A DNA stretch of 64,000 bases from JAYFQE01 sp034927345 (GCA_034927345.1 JAYFQE010000016.1:54898-118897); one strand, 5' to 3'; counted from the stretch's first letter, positions 44,878 to 53,912 are shown. The notes: a model not told the origin generated them from the letters alone. Made by a program: numbers and translations.

Positions 44878-45432
44878 ATGTACGCCACAAATGATAACTT
44901 ACAGGCTATCGAATCCCGTAACAGAATCACGGAAGCTATGCTTTCTTTGATGAAGCGGGATGACTATAAGAACATTACAATCACCCAGATCTGTCAGGAA
45001 GCACAGATTGTGCGGCAGACATATTACAGAAATTTCGATTCAAAAGACGACATCATAAAGTTATATCTGGACCATATGATTCAACAGTATTTGGCAGACT
45101 ACTATAAAACGACAAGCGTTCATACTCAGTTGAGAGATTTTTTCGCCTTTATGCTGCAAAGCAGAGAATTTTTACATTCAGTTGCAGATAACAGTTTATT
45201 CTATATGATTGATGAAACGATTTCGATTAATATCGAGAAATTCATAAATTTTCAACAAATAACGGCAATAGAAGAGCCGAAACTGGAAAAATACGTAACC
45301 GGCTTTGTTTCTTCGACAATATGCTCCCTGCTTTCTTTGTGGGTGGATAATGAATTTGCCGAATCGCCTGAAATGCTTTCACAGCTGGCACAAAGGTTTC
45401 TCGGGGGATTGGGAGGAGTCATATCATGTTAA
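44878..45432 (+). CDS. TetR/AcrR family regulator
   Basis: 184 residues. The helix-turn-helix is near 15-60 (ITEAMLSLMKRDDYKNITITQICQ, then QIVRQTYYRNFDSKDDIIKLYL). The ligand domain belongs to the short TetR type (C-terminal region TetR_C_7/8-like). It probably represses the divergent FAD oxidoreductase gene. It overlaps the dGTPase-like gene by seven bases, so the two are cotranslated. AT-rich codon use compared with the genes before 43000 and after 46700. Confidence 0.9.
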   Translation: MYATNDNLQAIESRNRITEAMLSLMKRDDYKNITITQICQEAQIVRQTYYRNFDSKDDIIKLYLDHMIQQYLADYYKTTSVHTQLRDFFAFMLQSREFLHSVADNSLFYMIDETISINIEKFINFQQITAIEEPKLEKYVTGFVSSTICSLLSLWVDNEFAESPEMLSQLAQRFLGGLGGVISC

Positions 45433-46634
45433 AATATTCGCATTTATCGAAAGGAATACAGGATAGGATTCTTTTAGACAGACAAAATCACGTTGAAAAC
45501 CAATATCGCTGTCAGGATGATTCGGCCATCCGCAGAATGGACAGGCAGAGCGATGCGTCCAGTTTATGGAGACCGGCTTTTGTCCGTGATATCGAGAAAA
45601 TCATTCATTGCCCTTTTTATAATCGATATGCCGACAAGACGCAGGTTTTCTCTTTTTATCGTCATGACGATATCACGAGAAGAGCGCTGCATGTCCAGCT
45701 GGTATCAAGAATTTCCCGGAATATCGGCATGGTGCTGGGTCTCAACCTGGATTTGATCGAGGCTATTTCATTGGGCCATGATATCGGTCATACGCCGTTC
45801 GGGCACGCCGGAGAAAGGTTTTTGAGCGATTTGCTGCAAGAAAATACCGGCCGCTGTTTCAATCATAATGTTCACAGTGTCCGCGTCCTCGATACCTTAT
45901 TTGCCCGAAATCTCAGTTTACAGACTTTGGATGGCATTCTCTGCCATAACGGCGAATTTGAACAGGAAAAATACCAGCCGCGGCCGCTGGCCGGCTTTAA
46001 AGAATTCGATGAACAGGTTGAGCGTTGTTACAGGGAGCAAGCGGCAATCGAACGGCTGGTCCCGTCGACTTTAGAAGGCTGCGTTGTGCGGATTTGCGAT
46101 ATAATCGCTTATCTGGGAAAAGACAGACAGGACGCCAAGAAAGCCAATATATCCATGCCTCCATTTACAAAAGGTGAAATAGGGGTGGAAAATGCCGAGA
46201 TCATCAATAATTTAACGGTCAATATTATAGAAAATAGTTATGGGAAAAATCATCTTGTCATGGATGAAGCGATCTTTCATGAACTGAAGACTGCTAAGCG
46301 GGAAAATTATGAGTATATTTATCACAACAAAAAGAATGACCAGCTTTATCAGGAGAACATAAAACCGATGTTCCATGATTTATATGATAAACTGCTTGCG
46401 GACGCGAAAAGCAAGACGGAGAACTCGGTTCTTTATAAGCATCATGTGCAATTTATTGAAGACGCCAGAAAGTATTACAGCCCTGAAGAAAATTACCGGG
46501 AACAAGAACCCAATCAAATCGTTGTTGACTATATAGCCAGTATGACCGATGACTACTTTATTGATTTATACCATTATTTATTTCCCCAAGGGCGATATAA
46601 GGTCGAGTATGTTTCCTATTTTGAAAATTTGTGA
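45426..46634 (+). CDS. dGTPase-family HD triphosphohydrolase
   Basis: 402 residues. An HD-domain dNTP triphosphohydrolase: ENQYRCQDDSAIRRMD near 21, RALHVQLVSRISRNIG near 86 and the metal site LGHDIGHTPFGHAGERFL near 120; the fourth ligand is in the helix around VVRICDIIAYLGKDR near 218. It should cleave dGTP, or dNTPs more widely, to nucleoside and triphosphate. Its coupling to a TetR regulator is unusual. The start ATG lies inside the tetR gene. No clear terminator follows. The gap 46635-46754 holds nothing I can support. Confidence 0.9.
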   Translation: MLKYSHLSKGIQDRILLDRQNHVENQYRCQDDSAIRRMDRQSDASSLWRPAFVRDIEKIIHCPFYNRYADKTQVFSFYRHDDITRRALHVQLVSRISRNIGMVLGLNLDLIEAISLGHDIGHTPFGHAGERFLSDLLQENTGRCFNHNVHSVRVLDTLFARNLSLQTLDGILCHNGEFEQEKYQPRPLAGFKEFDEQVERCYREQAAIERLVPSTLEGCVVRICDIIAYLGKDRQDAKKANISMPPFTKGEIGVENAEIINNLTVNIIENSYGKNHLVMDEAIFHELKTAKRENYEYIYHNKKNDQLYQENIKPMFHDLYDKLLADAKSKTENSVLYKHHVQFIEDARKYYSPEENYREQEPNQIVVDYIASMTDDYFIDLYHYLFPQGRYKVEYVSYFENL

Positions 46635-46754
46635 TCATAGTAATCAGGCATGAATGATCAGGTTCTGTCCCGCTTGCCGCCGGCCTCTTGCTTCTCGGTG
46701 TTGAGTATGTCAAACTGTGTAGGAGTATAAGCTGGCTGCTAGGAGGATCTGTTG

Positions 46755-47585
46755 ATGAGTCGCGCTGATGTCATTTTTCAAGAAAATTGCCTGGATATTT
46801 TAACCAACGGTTATGATCAAACCGGTGAGGCAGTCCGGCCGCGATGGGAAGACGGCGCGCCGGCGTATACCATAAAAAAGTTCGGTTTGGTTAATCGATA
46901 TAATCTTGCAGAAGAATTTCCGATATTGACTCTCCGGCCGATTAATTTTCGTGCGGCTGTGGATGAACTGCTCTGGATCTGGCAGAAGAAATCCAATCGC
47001 ATATCGGAGCTGAACAGTAAAATCTGGGACCAGTGGGCGGATGCCGAGGGGACAATCGGCAAAGCTTATGGTTATCAGCTGGCTCAGAAACATCAATATC
47101 CGGAAGGTGAGTTTGATCAGGTTGACCGTGTTCTCTATGACTTGAAGTACAATCCGTCCAGCAGAAGGATCATGACCAATTTATACAATCATGCCGATCT
47201 GCATGCCATGCAGCTTTATCCGTGCGCTTATGGATTGACTTTGAACGTCACGGGCCGCAAATTAAATGCCATATTAAACCAACGTTCGCAGGACATGCTG
47301 GTGGCCAACGGCTGGAATGTCACCCAGTATGCTGTTTTGATCCATATGTTCGCCCATGTCAGCAATCTCGAAGTCGGCGAATTGGTCCATGTCATTGCCG
47401 ACGCCCACATATATGACCGTCATATTCCGATCGTTCAGGAACTTTTGCAGCGGGAGGCCTATCCGGCGCCGATTTTTCGCCTGGATCCGGATGTACATAA
47501 TTTCTACGATTTTACACTGGATAGTCTGAGTCTGGAACAATACCGGTATGGTGAAAAAGTTACCGGCATTCCTGTAGCGATTTGA
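46755..47585 (+). CDS. thyA: Thymidylate synthase
   Basis: 276 residues. Methylates dUMP with methylene-tetrahydrofolate to give dTMP and dihydrofolate. The catalytic cysteine is in LYPCAYGL near 158, the phosphate-binding arginines in NPSSRRIM near 138 and the dUMP segment in NQRSQDMLVANG near 178. Closest in pattern to the Bacillus subtilis ThyA type. The start at 46755 has AGGAGG eight bases upstream. Followed at once by folA, which recycles the dihydrofolate. Confidence 0.95.
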   Translation: MSRADVIFQENCLDILTNGYDQTGEAVRPRWEDGAPAYTIKKFGLVNRYNLAEEFPILTLRPINFRAAVDELLWIWQKKSNRISELNSKIWDQWADAEGTIGKAYGYQLAQKHQYPEGEFDQVDRVLYDLKYNPSSRRIMTNLYNHADLHAMQLYPCAYGLTLNVTGRKLNAILNQRSQDMLVANGWNVTQYAVLIHMFAHVSNLEVGELVHVIADAHIYDRHIPIVQELLQREAYPAPIFRLDPDVHNFYDFTLDSLSLEQYRYGEKVTGIPVAI

Positions 47586-47605
47586 AGCGGCAAGGGGACA
47601 TGGAT

Positions 47606-48172
47606 ATGAATGTCATTGTTGCTGTTGACCAGAATTGGGGTATTGGTTATAACGGCCGCCTCCTGGCGCGTCTGAGTGACGACATGAAGCGTTTCAAGGC
47701 GTTAACCATCGGCCAGACGGTCGTTTTAGGACGGAAGACGCTGGAAACTTTTCCCGGCGGGCAGCCCTTGCCGGGACGGACCAATATTATCATGACTGCT
47801 CAGCCGGCTTTTCAGGCCGGTGACGCCCGAATTTGCCATTCTTTGGATGAATTGGCGGATTGCCTGGACGACTTGGCCGGCCGGCCGGTTTTTGTTATTG
47901 GCGGCGACAGTCTGTATCGCCAGCTTTTGCCCTTCTGTAAAAAGGCTTATGTAACCCGGATCGACCGGATTTTTCCGGCGGATGCCTTTTTCCCGGATCT
48001 TGACCGGCTGGAAGGCTGGCATTTACTGGAAGAGGGGCCGCTTTTAACCGGTATTTCAAAAATCGGCAGCCCTGATGAGGAATTGACGTTCCGATTTAAT
48101 CTCTATGGCCAGGATAACCCGGCCGATTTACGGACCTGGCTCCAACGGGGGAGTGGGTATCATGAAGATTGA
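47606..48172 (+). CDS. folA: Dihydrofolate reductase
   Basis: 188 residues. Reduces dihydrofolate with NADPH. It begins MNVIVAVDQNWGIGYNGRLL; the NADPH motif GRKTLETFPGG is near 44 and FVIGGDSLYRQLL near 95. The usual LPWH/P step before the catalytic acid reads LLARLSDD here. The start at 47606 is set by AAGGGG eight bases upstream; an earlier in-frame ATG at 47600 is too close to that site. It overlaps the lipoprotein gene by 11 bases. Confidence 0.94.
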   Translation: MNVIVAVDQNWGIGYNGRLLARLSDDMKRFKALTIGQTVVLGRKTLETFPGGQPLPGRTNIIMTAQPAFQAGDARICHSLDELADCLDDLAGRPVFVIGGDSLYRQLLPFCKKAYVTRIDRIFPADAFFPDLDRLEGWHLLEEGPLLTGISKIGSPDEELTFRFNLYGQDNPADLRTWLQRGSGYHED

Positions 48173-49757
48173 GTCGGTGCGGCGGGCTTTGGCGTTGACG
48201 GGATGTCTTTGTATCTTCAGCTTATCATCGTTATCGGCATGTAATCTCAATTGGCAAAATGAATATCCAATCCTGGAAACGCAATCCGCGCCTTCAAACG
48301 ATGGCGGGAACGAACCGCAAAATACAACGGAGGCAGGGATCAGCGGGGAAGATGTGACCTTGTCCCTGGCCGTACCCTTTGGCCAGGATGCTGCCGAAGC
48401 TTTGCGCTTATTGTTTTTAGCCCGCCAATCCGGTTTATTGACACAGGAAAGCGGCCAGTATATCGGGCAGCAACTTCAAATTGATGATTTGCAGCAGTTT
48501 GACGGACCTCTGCACTTTCAATTGGAAGCTGTTTCAGCCGATACCGGCGCGTCTGCCGATCAGGTTTCTGTCTGGCGCGCAGCCGGCACTTTGCCTGATT
48601 TGATCTATACTGAGAACGCTGCGGCGTCAATCGGTCTGGACCGCCTGCTTGATCTGAACGACCTTCTATATGACCAATCTTTATTGTCGGCAACGCATAT
48701 TTACCCGGCTGCTCTGGACTGCGTCAGGAGAGGCCAGATCCTTTATGGCGTGCCTTATTTGGCATCGGTACCCTTAGTTTATTACAATGAAGCGCTATTA
48801 ACGCAGTATCAAATCCCAACGCCTGGGATTAACTGGACTTGGCCGGAATGGCTGTCTACGATCCAAGCCATGCAGCAGGCGGTCAGCAAAGCCAGCCGGG
48901 GCGCTACGCCGGCCGATCTTGCCGCTGTCATCGATCAGCCGGATATTCAGGCGGCCCTTTTACAGCAAGCTATTTTCATGATGGAAAGCCCGGTTGATTT
49001 TTTACCTTTTTTACCGGCTTCGTTATCGGCAAACGCCGGCTGGAGCATGTGGAACGGTTATGATTTTTCATTGGCTGATCCTGCTTTCCATACGGCAATC
49101 GACTGGCTGCGCCAGCAAGCCGCGGCCGGTTACAGCTGGCTGCATTTATCGGCAGAACAACAGCAGACCGCCCTTTCCAATATGAATGCACGCTTACAGA
49201 ACCGGATTGTATTCTGGGTGGGCGATTCGACCGATTTGGCTTATTGGCATCAGCAAACCGGATTATCCGTTTCCGAAAGCCTGATACCTGCCGGCCCTCT
49301 GCAGGTATCGGCTGAGCAGCAACCATCAGCCGGCACAGAATCCATTCTGAATAAACGAACACCGATTCAGGTACGCAGTTTGGTTGTCAGCAAAACGACC
49401 CGTTATCCCCGACTGGCTGCCCGATTAGCCGCTTTTTTCGCCCTGGATGTCGATGCTTTGCTGCTGCAGAGCCGTTTCCAGTTATATGAAGGCCTTTTTC
49501 CGCTCGTACAAGAGCCGGCAGCCTGGACGGCTATGGTTGAAAGGCAGCCGTATGGCCATGTTTTGGCGGCTGTGCAAGCTAATTTGCCGTATGCCTATTG
49601 CAGCGGTCAACAGGTTGTATCGGTTTGGCAGTCGGTTATGCAGTCCGCTATTGTCAAACAAGGCGAAATATATATGACAACAGCCGATGAGCAGGCCTTG
49701 CCGCAAATATTACAGAATATTCTTAGCGAAGCGCAAGCTATCATGCAGGAGGATTGA
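48162..49757 (+). CDS. Extracellular solute-binding lipoprotein (family 1 type)
   Basis: 531 residues. A signal peptide with lipobox LSAC places the lipidated cysteine at 27. The mature protein has the two-lobed pattern of family 1 ABC binding proteins (YTENAAASIGLDRLLDLNDLL near 150, YGVPYLASVPLVYYNEALL near 195). Substrates in this family are mostly sugars or oligosaccharides. No ABC permease or ATPase gene is near, and it is coupled to folA by overlap, an odd context. Confidence 0.82.
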   Translation: MKIESVRRALALTGCLCIFSLSSLSACNLNWQNEYPILETQSAPSNDGGNEPQNTTEAGISGEDVTLSLAVPFGQDAAEALRLLFLARQSGLLTQESGQYIGQQLQIDDLQQFDGPLHFQLEAVSADTGASADQVSVWRAAGTLPDLIYTENAAASIGLDRLLDLNDLLYDQSLLSATHIYPAALDCVRRGQILYGVPYLASVPLVYYNEALLTQYQIPTPGINWTWPEWLSTIQAMQQAVSKASRGATPADLAAVIDQPDIQAALLQQAIFMMESPVDFLPFLPASLSANAGWSMWNGYDFSLADPAFHTAIDWLRQQAAAGYSWLHLSAEQQQTALSNMNARLQNRIVFWVGDSTDLAYWHQQTGLSVSESLIPAGPLQVSAEQQPSAGTESILNKRTPIQVRSLVVSKTTRYPRLAARLAAFFALDVDALLLQSRFQLYEGLFPLVQEPAAWTAMVERQPYGHVLAAVQANLPYAYCSGQQVVSVWQSVMQSAIVKQGEIYMTTADEQALPQILQNILSEAQAIMQED

Positions 49758-49760
49758 TCC

Positions 49761-50852
49761 ATGGCTGAGCCGACAGATTGCCGCATCGTCTTTGAACCGA
49801 TCCGGCTGGCCGATGCCGCACAGATACGTCAAGCCGGCATTGTCTTGTCCGATGAGGCAACGGTTAAAGCCATGCGCCTGGCTATTCGCCAATTGATGAA
49901 TTTGTGCGGACCGCTGCTTTGGCTGGCCGGTAAGTATGACGGCGATGAGCGGGAACTTCTGGGCGTAGTCGGGTTTCAGATGCTTGATCCTTTAGCCAGG
50001 CGGGCTTTGGTTCATTTATATCCGATCCTGTTGACGGATCTTCTGTTGGCTGCTTTATCAAAACAAGCTTTCCAGACCCAAAATCTTTATCGTTTGGAAT
50101 TGGAAGCCGGAGCATATGAGCAAGCTTGGCTGCCAACCCTGACGGCAGCCGGCTGGCATGAAGAGGGACTGATGCGTTCTTGCCGCTGGAATGCTGAACA
50201 TAGAAGACATGAGGATGTCCGGATGTATGCTTTACTAAAACCGCAACAGCAAGGCTTCGGCAGCGCGTTTATTCCTTTCAGCAAGGCGGTCGTTGCAGTC
50301 ACAGGCGATCAGGAGGGATTGCAGACCTTGCATTTTATTCGATACGGCCGGCCGGTTGACGTGATGGGCTTACAAGAAGACGCCGAATGGCTGGGCTTGC
50401 TCGACCCAAACGGCTGTTTGATCAACCGGTCAGAATGGACTCGGCTGTTTCCCGATCAACCTGCGTTTGTAACCGAGCAGGCGCCTCCTTGCGTTTGGAC
50501 AGCAGCCGATCAGATAACAGAGTACTTTGCCGGACACCGAACCGCGTTTGATGTGCCGGTCCATCTGGAGCAGGGCAGCCCGTTCCAGCAGCAAGTATGG
50601 CGCGCTCTCTGTAAAATTCCTTTCGGCACAACCTGGACTTATGAAGCGCTGGCGGCCGCAATGGGCGGTCAGGATCCAGCGGACGCCCGCCGGATGTCCC
50701 GCGCTGTCGGATCTGCCTGCGGCGCCAACCCGCTGCCTTTGATCCTGCCCTGCCATCGGGTCATTGGCAAGAACGGGCGTCTGGTCGGTTTTAGCGGCGG
50801 CCTGGATTTGAAGGAATATCTACTGGCCCACGAAATCATGGGTTTAGATTAG
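49761..50852 (+). CDS. ogt: GNAT-like domain fused to O6-alkylguanine-DNA methyltransferase
   Basis: 363 residues, twice the usual Ogt length. The last 110 residues are a complete methyltransferase: PFQQQVWRALCKIPFGTTWTY near 275, the acceptor cysteine in LPCHRVIG near 331, and GFSGGLDLKEYLL. It repairs O6-methylguanine by taking the methyl group onto cysteine, once. The first 160 residues resemble a GNAT acetyltransferase (IRLADAAQI, then AGWHEEGLMRSCRWNAE near 130). About 90 residues in between (170-255) I cannot assign. Start four bases after the lipoprotein gene, ATG at 49761. Confidence 0.85.
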   Translation: MAEPTDCRIVFEPIRLADAAQIRQAGIVLSDEATVKAMRLAIRQLMNLCGPLLWLAGKYDGDERELLGVVGFQMLDPLARRALVHLYPILLTDLLLAALSKQAFQTQNLYRLELEAGAYEQAWLPTLTAAGWHEEGLMRSCRWNAEHRRHEDVRMYALLKPQQQGFGSAFIPFSKAVVAVTGDQEGLQTLHFIRYGRPVDVMGLQEDAEWLGLLDPNGCLINRSEWTRLFPDQPAFVTEQAPPCVWTAADQITEYFAGHRTAFDVPVHLEQGSPFQQQVWRALCKIPFGTTWTYEALAAAMGGQDPADARRMSRAVGSACGANPLPLILPCHRVIGKNGRLVGFSGGLDLKEYLLAHEIMGLD

Positions 50853-50898
50853 TTCATTTTATTATGATCATGATAAGAGAATAAGACTGGAGAAAAAT

Positions 50899-51684
50899 AT
50901 GGATACAAAAAATCCCTCCCCTAAAGCGCGTCTTTCGTTAACGCCGTCAACTTTGCTGGCGCCCGTGCCGGTTGTTTTGGTTTCATGCCATGGAATGCCC
51001 GGCAGTGAACGGGATAAAGCCAATCTAATCACGTTGGCATGGGTTGGCACCATTTGTTCCGAGCCGCCGATGATATCGATTTCCATTCGTAAATCACGTT
51101 TTTCACATCGACTGATCAAGGAAACCGGCGAATTTGTGGTTAACCTGGTTAATGAGCCGCTTTTAAAAGCAACTGATTTTTGCGGCGTTAAGTCTGGTTT
51201 GAACGTGGATAAATTCAGCGCATGCGGCCTGACGGCCATTCCGATGGCCGGAATGGCTTATGCGCCGGCTGTTGCGGAAAGTCCTTTATCGCTGGGCTGT
51301 AAAGTCCGTCAAATTCTGGAGCTGGGTTCACATGACTGTTTTATCGCGGAAATTACCAGCGTGGAAGCGGCGGCCGGAGTCATGGACCAAGGAAACCGGC
51401 TGCGTCTGGATCTGGCCGGACTGGTCACTTATGTGCATGGCGATTACCGGCTTCTCGCCGGCAAGGCCGGCTTTTTCGGCTATTCTGTGGCTGCGCCGGA
51501 CGTACTGGCGAGACGGCTGCCGTCGGCTGCTGTAAAAGAGGGAACCGATAATGCTGTGAAAACCGGTAAAACAACGAAAAGCGATGAAACGAAAAGAACC
51601 GGAAAAAGCCCCAGAACCGGCAAAGCCACGAAACCGGCGAAGACCGGCAAATATGTAAAAAAAGCCCGAAAGGCTAAAAAGTAA
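50899..51684 (+). CDS. Flavin reductase family protein with basic C-terminal tail
   Basis: 261 residues. Residues 1-205 are an FMN-binding split-barrel flavin reductase: PVVLVSCHGMPG near 22, NLITLAWVGTICSEPPMISI near 38, RKSRFSHRLIKETGEFVVNL near 63. The final 50 residues are a lysine, threonine and glycine-rich tail (TGKTTKSDETKRTGKSPRTG and on), like the tails of histone-like proteins. It uses NAD(P)H to reduce flavin or is a flavoenzyme of unknown substrate. ATG at 50899. Confidence 0.88.
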   Translation: MDTKNPSPKARLSLTPSTLLAPVPVVLVSCHGMPGSERDKANLITLAWVGTICSEPPMISISIRKSRFSHRLIKETGEFVVNLVNEPLLKATDFCGVKSGLNVDKFSACGLTAIPMAGMAYAPAVAESPLSLGCKVRQILELGSHDCFIAEITSVEAAAGVMDQGNRLRLDLAGLVTYVHGDYRLLAGKAGFFGYSVAAPDVLARRLPSAAVKEGTDNAVKTGKTTKSDETKRTGKSPRTGKATKPAKTGKYVKKARKAKK

Positions 51685-51694
51685 CCTTTCGGGC
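51657..51694 (-). terminator. Terminator of the PPi-type phosphofructokinase gene
   Basis: GCCCGAAAGG pairs perfectly with CCTTTCGGGC (51664-51694). On the minus strand seven T residues follow. It overlaps the last codons of the convergent flavin reductase gene. Confidence 0.88.
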
Positions 51695-51717
51695 GCAACA
51701 AAACCGGATAATAACAA

Positions 51718-52962
51718 TTATTTCGCCGCGAGAACCTTTTTCAGGTGGACGAAACGGGGCAGCCCTTCGTCGATGGCAATTTTAGATTCGCCTTGAATTA
51801 AAGGCAGAGCATAGGCGATAAATTGTTCGTTGACAAAATTGCCTTGGGCGTTAATCCATTCGCGCGGTACCTTTTTCTCGGTGTTGGCAACTTCGCTAAG
51901 GGGAACCAGCTTGATTTCACATTGATAAGGTCCTTTTTCCGGACGTTGAAAACCGACCATAAAATCGGTCATGCCGTCGACCGCGCAGCGGACCGCTGTC
52001 TGACCGGCGAGGAAAGACTCGTCGACATCGGTTTTTGAAGCCAAATGAGCCGCACAGCGCTGCATGAGGGATAATTCGATGCCGCGGACCTTGCAGCCGA
52101 TTTCTTTCTTCAGATAATTGGCTAAAACCGTTGCCGTTCCGCCGAGTTGCTTATGGCCGAAAGCGTCGACCGACACTTCGCCGACCAGCTCGGGAATAAA
52201 TTTTCCTTCTTTGGTCTGCACGCCTTCAGATACGGCGATGATGACTTTTTTCTCGCGGGCGTATATGGTCTTTACATCAGCCAGCATCTGATCCAGATCA
52301 AAATCGATTTCCGGCAGATAAATCAAGTCCGGGCCTGATCCTTTGTAGGCGGCCAACGCGGCAGAGGCGGTCAGCCACCCGGCGTGGCGGCCCATGATTT
52401 CGATGACGGTAATCATGCCGGTGTCATAAACGCGGGCGTCCAGATAGACTTCCATGATGGTTGTGGCGATATATTTGGCAGCCGACGCGAAGCCCGGGCA
52501 GTGGTCGGTGCCGTAAAGGTCGTTGTCGATGGTCTTCGGCACGCCCATGACACGGCATTCATAACCGGTCTTCTGCAAATATTTGGAAATTTTGTTGCAG
52601 GTATCCATGGAGTCGTTGCCGCCATTATAGAAGAAATAACGGATGTTGTACTTTTTAAAAACTTCAAGAATGCGTTTGTAATCGGTTTCATCATCTTCTG
52701 CGGCTGCCAGTTTATAACGGCAGGAGCCCAAAGCGGATGATGGCGTTGTTTTCAGGAGATTCAATTCTGCCGGATCTTCCTGACCCATATCGTAGAACTT
52801 TTCATTCAGTATGCCGACGATGCCGTTAGCTGCGCCGTAGACTTTACCGATAACGCCGGTTTGAAGCAGGGCTTCGGTAAATACACCGGCCGCACTGGCG
52901 TTGATTACGGCCGTGGGGCCGCCGGATTGACCAAATATGGCGTTTCCGATTAACTTGCTCAT
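51718..52962 (-). CDS. PPi-type phosphofructokinase
   Basis: 414 residues. Interconverts fructose 6-phosphate and fructose 1,6-bisphosphate, probably with pyrophosphate. Motif GGND (114-117) has Asp at the position of E. coli Gly104, and PKTIDND (142-148) has Lys at that of Gly124. This pair is the recognised mark of PPi-dependent enzymes, since the Asp blocks the ATP site. EIMGRHAGWL near 190 and GGTATVLANYL near 275 fit the long group. The start at 52962 has GGGAGG seven bases upstream. It stands alone. Confidence 0.92.
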   Translation of the reverse strand: MSKLIGNAIFGQSGGPTAVINASAAGVFTEALLQTGVIGKVYGAANGIVGILNEKFYDMGQEDPAELNLLKTTPSSALGSCRYKLAAAEDDETDYKRILEVFKKYNIRYFFYNGGNDSMDTCNKISKYLQKTGYECRVMGVPKTIDNDLYGTDHCPGFASAAKYIATTIMEVYLDARVYDTGMITVIEIMGRHAGWLTASAALAAYKGSGPDLIYLPEIDFDLDQMLADVKTIYAREKKVIIAVSEGVQTKEGKFIPELVGEVSVDAFGHKQLGGTATVLANYLKKEIGCKVRGIELSLMQRCAAHLASKTDVDESFLAGQTAVRCAVDGMTDFMVGFQRPEKGPYQCEIKLVPLSEVANTEKKVPREWINAQGNFVNEQFIAYALPLIQGESKIAIDEGLPRFVHLKKVLAAK

Positions 52963-53021
52963 GTACATTCCTCCCGAAAGATAAGCTGGTTTGTATGCTT
53001 TCTATGCATAGCAGTAATATC

Positions 53022-53597
53022 TTAGCATGTCATGTCCCGGTGTTCAAGGGCAACCCATTCCTGGCGCAAAAGACTCAATTGGATCATATCCCGGTAATGG
53101 CCGCGCCGCCGGACATGGTCGCGCAGCAGACCTTCCTGTTGGAAACCGAGCTTTCCGAACAGCCGCAGGGACGGCGCATTATCTTCAATTATGCGAGCCC
53201 ACAGGCGATGCAGGCCTAATTCGTTGAAACTGTAATCGATCAGCAGGCTCAGCGCTTCGGCAGCCAGTCCTTGACCGCGCAGCGTTTTGTTGGTCAGGGC
53301 AATGCCGATCTCCGCATGACTGTTCGGCCAGTCCAGATCATCAAGATTGACCAGGCCGGCCAATTGGTTATCGTAGCGGATGGCGAATATAAAATTCTCC
53401 AGGCCATCGTTCCAATCGGATATCATTTCCCTCAGCTGGGTGATATTCAGCGGCCGTGCTGTGGTCGGGATATAATAAGTCAGGGAAGCCATGTCCTGAA
53501 AGAACGGACGTAAAATTTCCAGATCCGCTTCTTCCAGAACCGTTAGCGAAACACGTTGTCCTTTCAGCGGTAAATGAATCAAAGGATCGGTTATCAT
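53022..53597 (-). CDS. GNAT family N-acetyltransferase (RimJ/RimL type)
   Basis: 191 residues. Acetyl-CoA loop in NKTLRGQGLAAEALSLLI near 103; the C-terminal RLWARIIEDNAPSLRLFGKLGFQQEGLLRDHVRRRG is typical of the RimJ/RimL branch that acetylates protein N-termini or small amines. GGGAGGG site eight bases upstream. Substrate unknown. Transcribed away from the tRNA cluster. Confidence 0.9.
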   Translation of the reverse strand: MITDPLIHLPLKGQRVSLTVLEEADLEILRPFFQDMASLTYYIPTTARPLNITQLREMISDWNDGLENFIFAIRYDNQLAGLVNLDDLDWPNSHAEIGIALTNKTLRGQGLAAEALSLLIDYSFNELGLHRLWARIIEDNAPSLRLFGKLGFQQEGLLRDHVRRRGHYRDMIQLSLLRQEWVALEHRDMTC

Positions 53598-53662
53598 GAC
53601 GGCATCCCTCCCGGCTGTTGACTGATTCAGGCTTGTTGATCAATAGCAATCATTCTACAATG

Positions 53663-53691
53663 AGTATAGCAGTTTACACTATTTTAGTCAG
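53663..53691 (-). promoter_or_regulatory. Promoter of the acetyltransferase gene
   Basis: On the minus strand CTGACT (53691-53686), 17 bases, TATACT (53668-53663). Confidence 0.55.
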
Positions 53692-53719
53692 CTTTAGTAA
53701 AAATTGATTCGCGTAACAC

Positions 53720-53748
53720 TTGACAAGGTTAGTTGCGATCCGTATAAT
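53720..53748 (+). promoter_or_regulatory. Promoter of the tRNA cluster
   Basis: TTGACA (53720-53725), exactly 17 bases, TATAAT (53743-53748): a full consensus promoter 33 bases before tRNA-His. Confidence 0.9.
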
Positions 53749-53780
53749 TCCCTTTGTGCCGGCGTGGGCGGTACAAAAAC

Positions 53781-53858
53781 GGTGGGATTAGCTCAGTTGG
53801 ATAGAGTGCCAGATTGTGGCTCTGGAAGTCGTGGGTTCGAGTCCCATATCCCACCCCA
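53781..53858 (+). tRNA. tRNA-His (anticodon GTG)
   Basis: Acceptor GTGGGAT/ATCCCAC with the extra G at -1 facing C73, the identity mark of tRNA-His. Anticodon stem CCAGA/TCTGG around TTGTGGC. CCA is encoded. Confidence 0.95.
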
Positions 53859-53912
53859 AAAAAACGCTGTGGGGATGCACCAGTGCGGAGATCATCTCCC
53901 GGACCAAGACAT

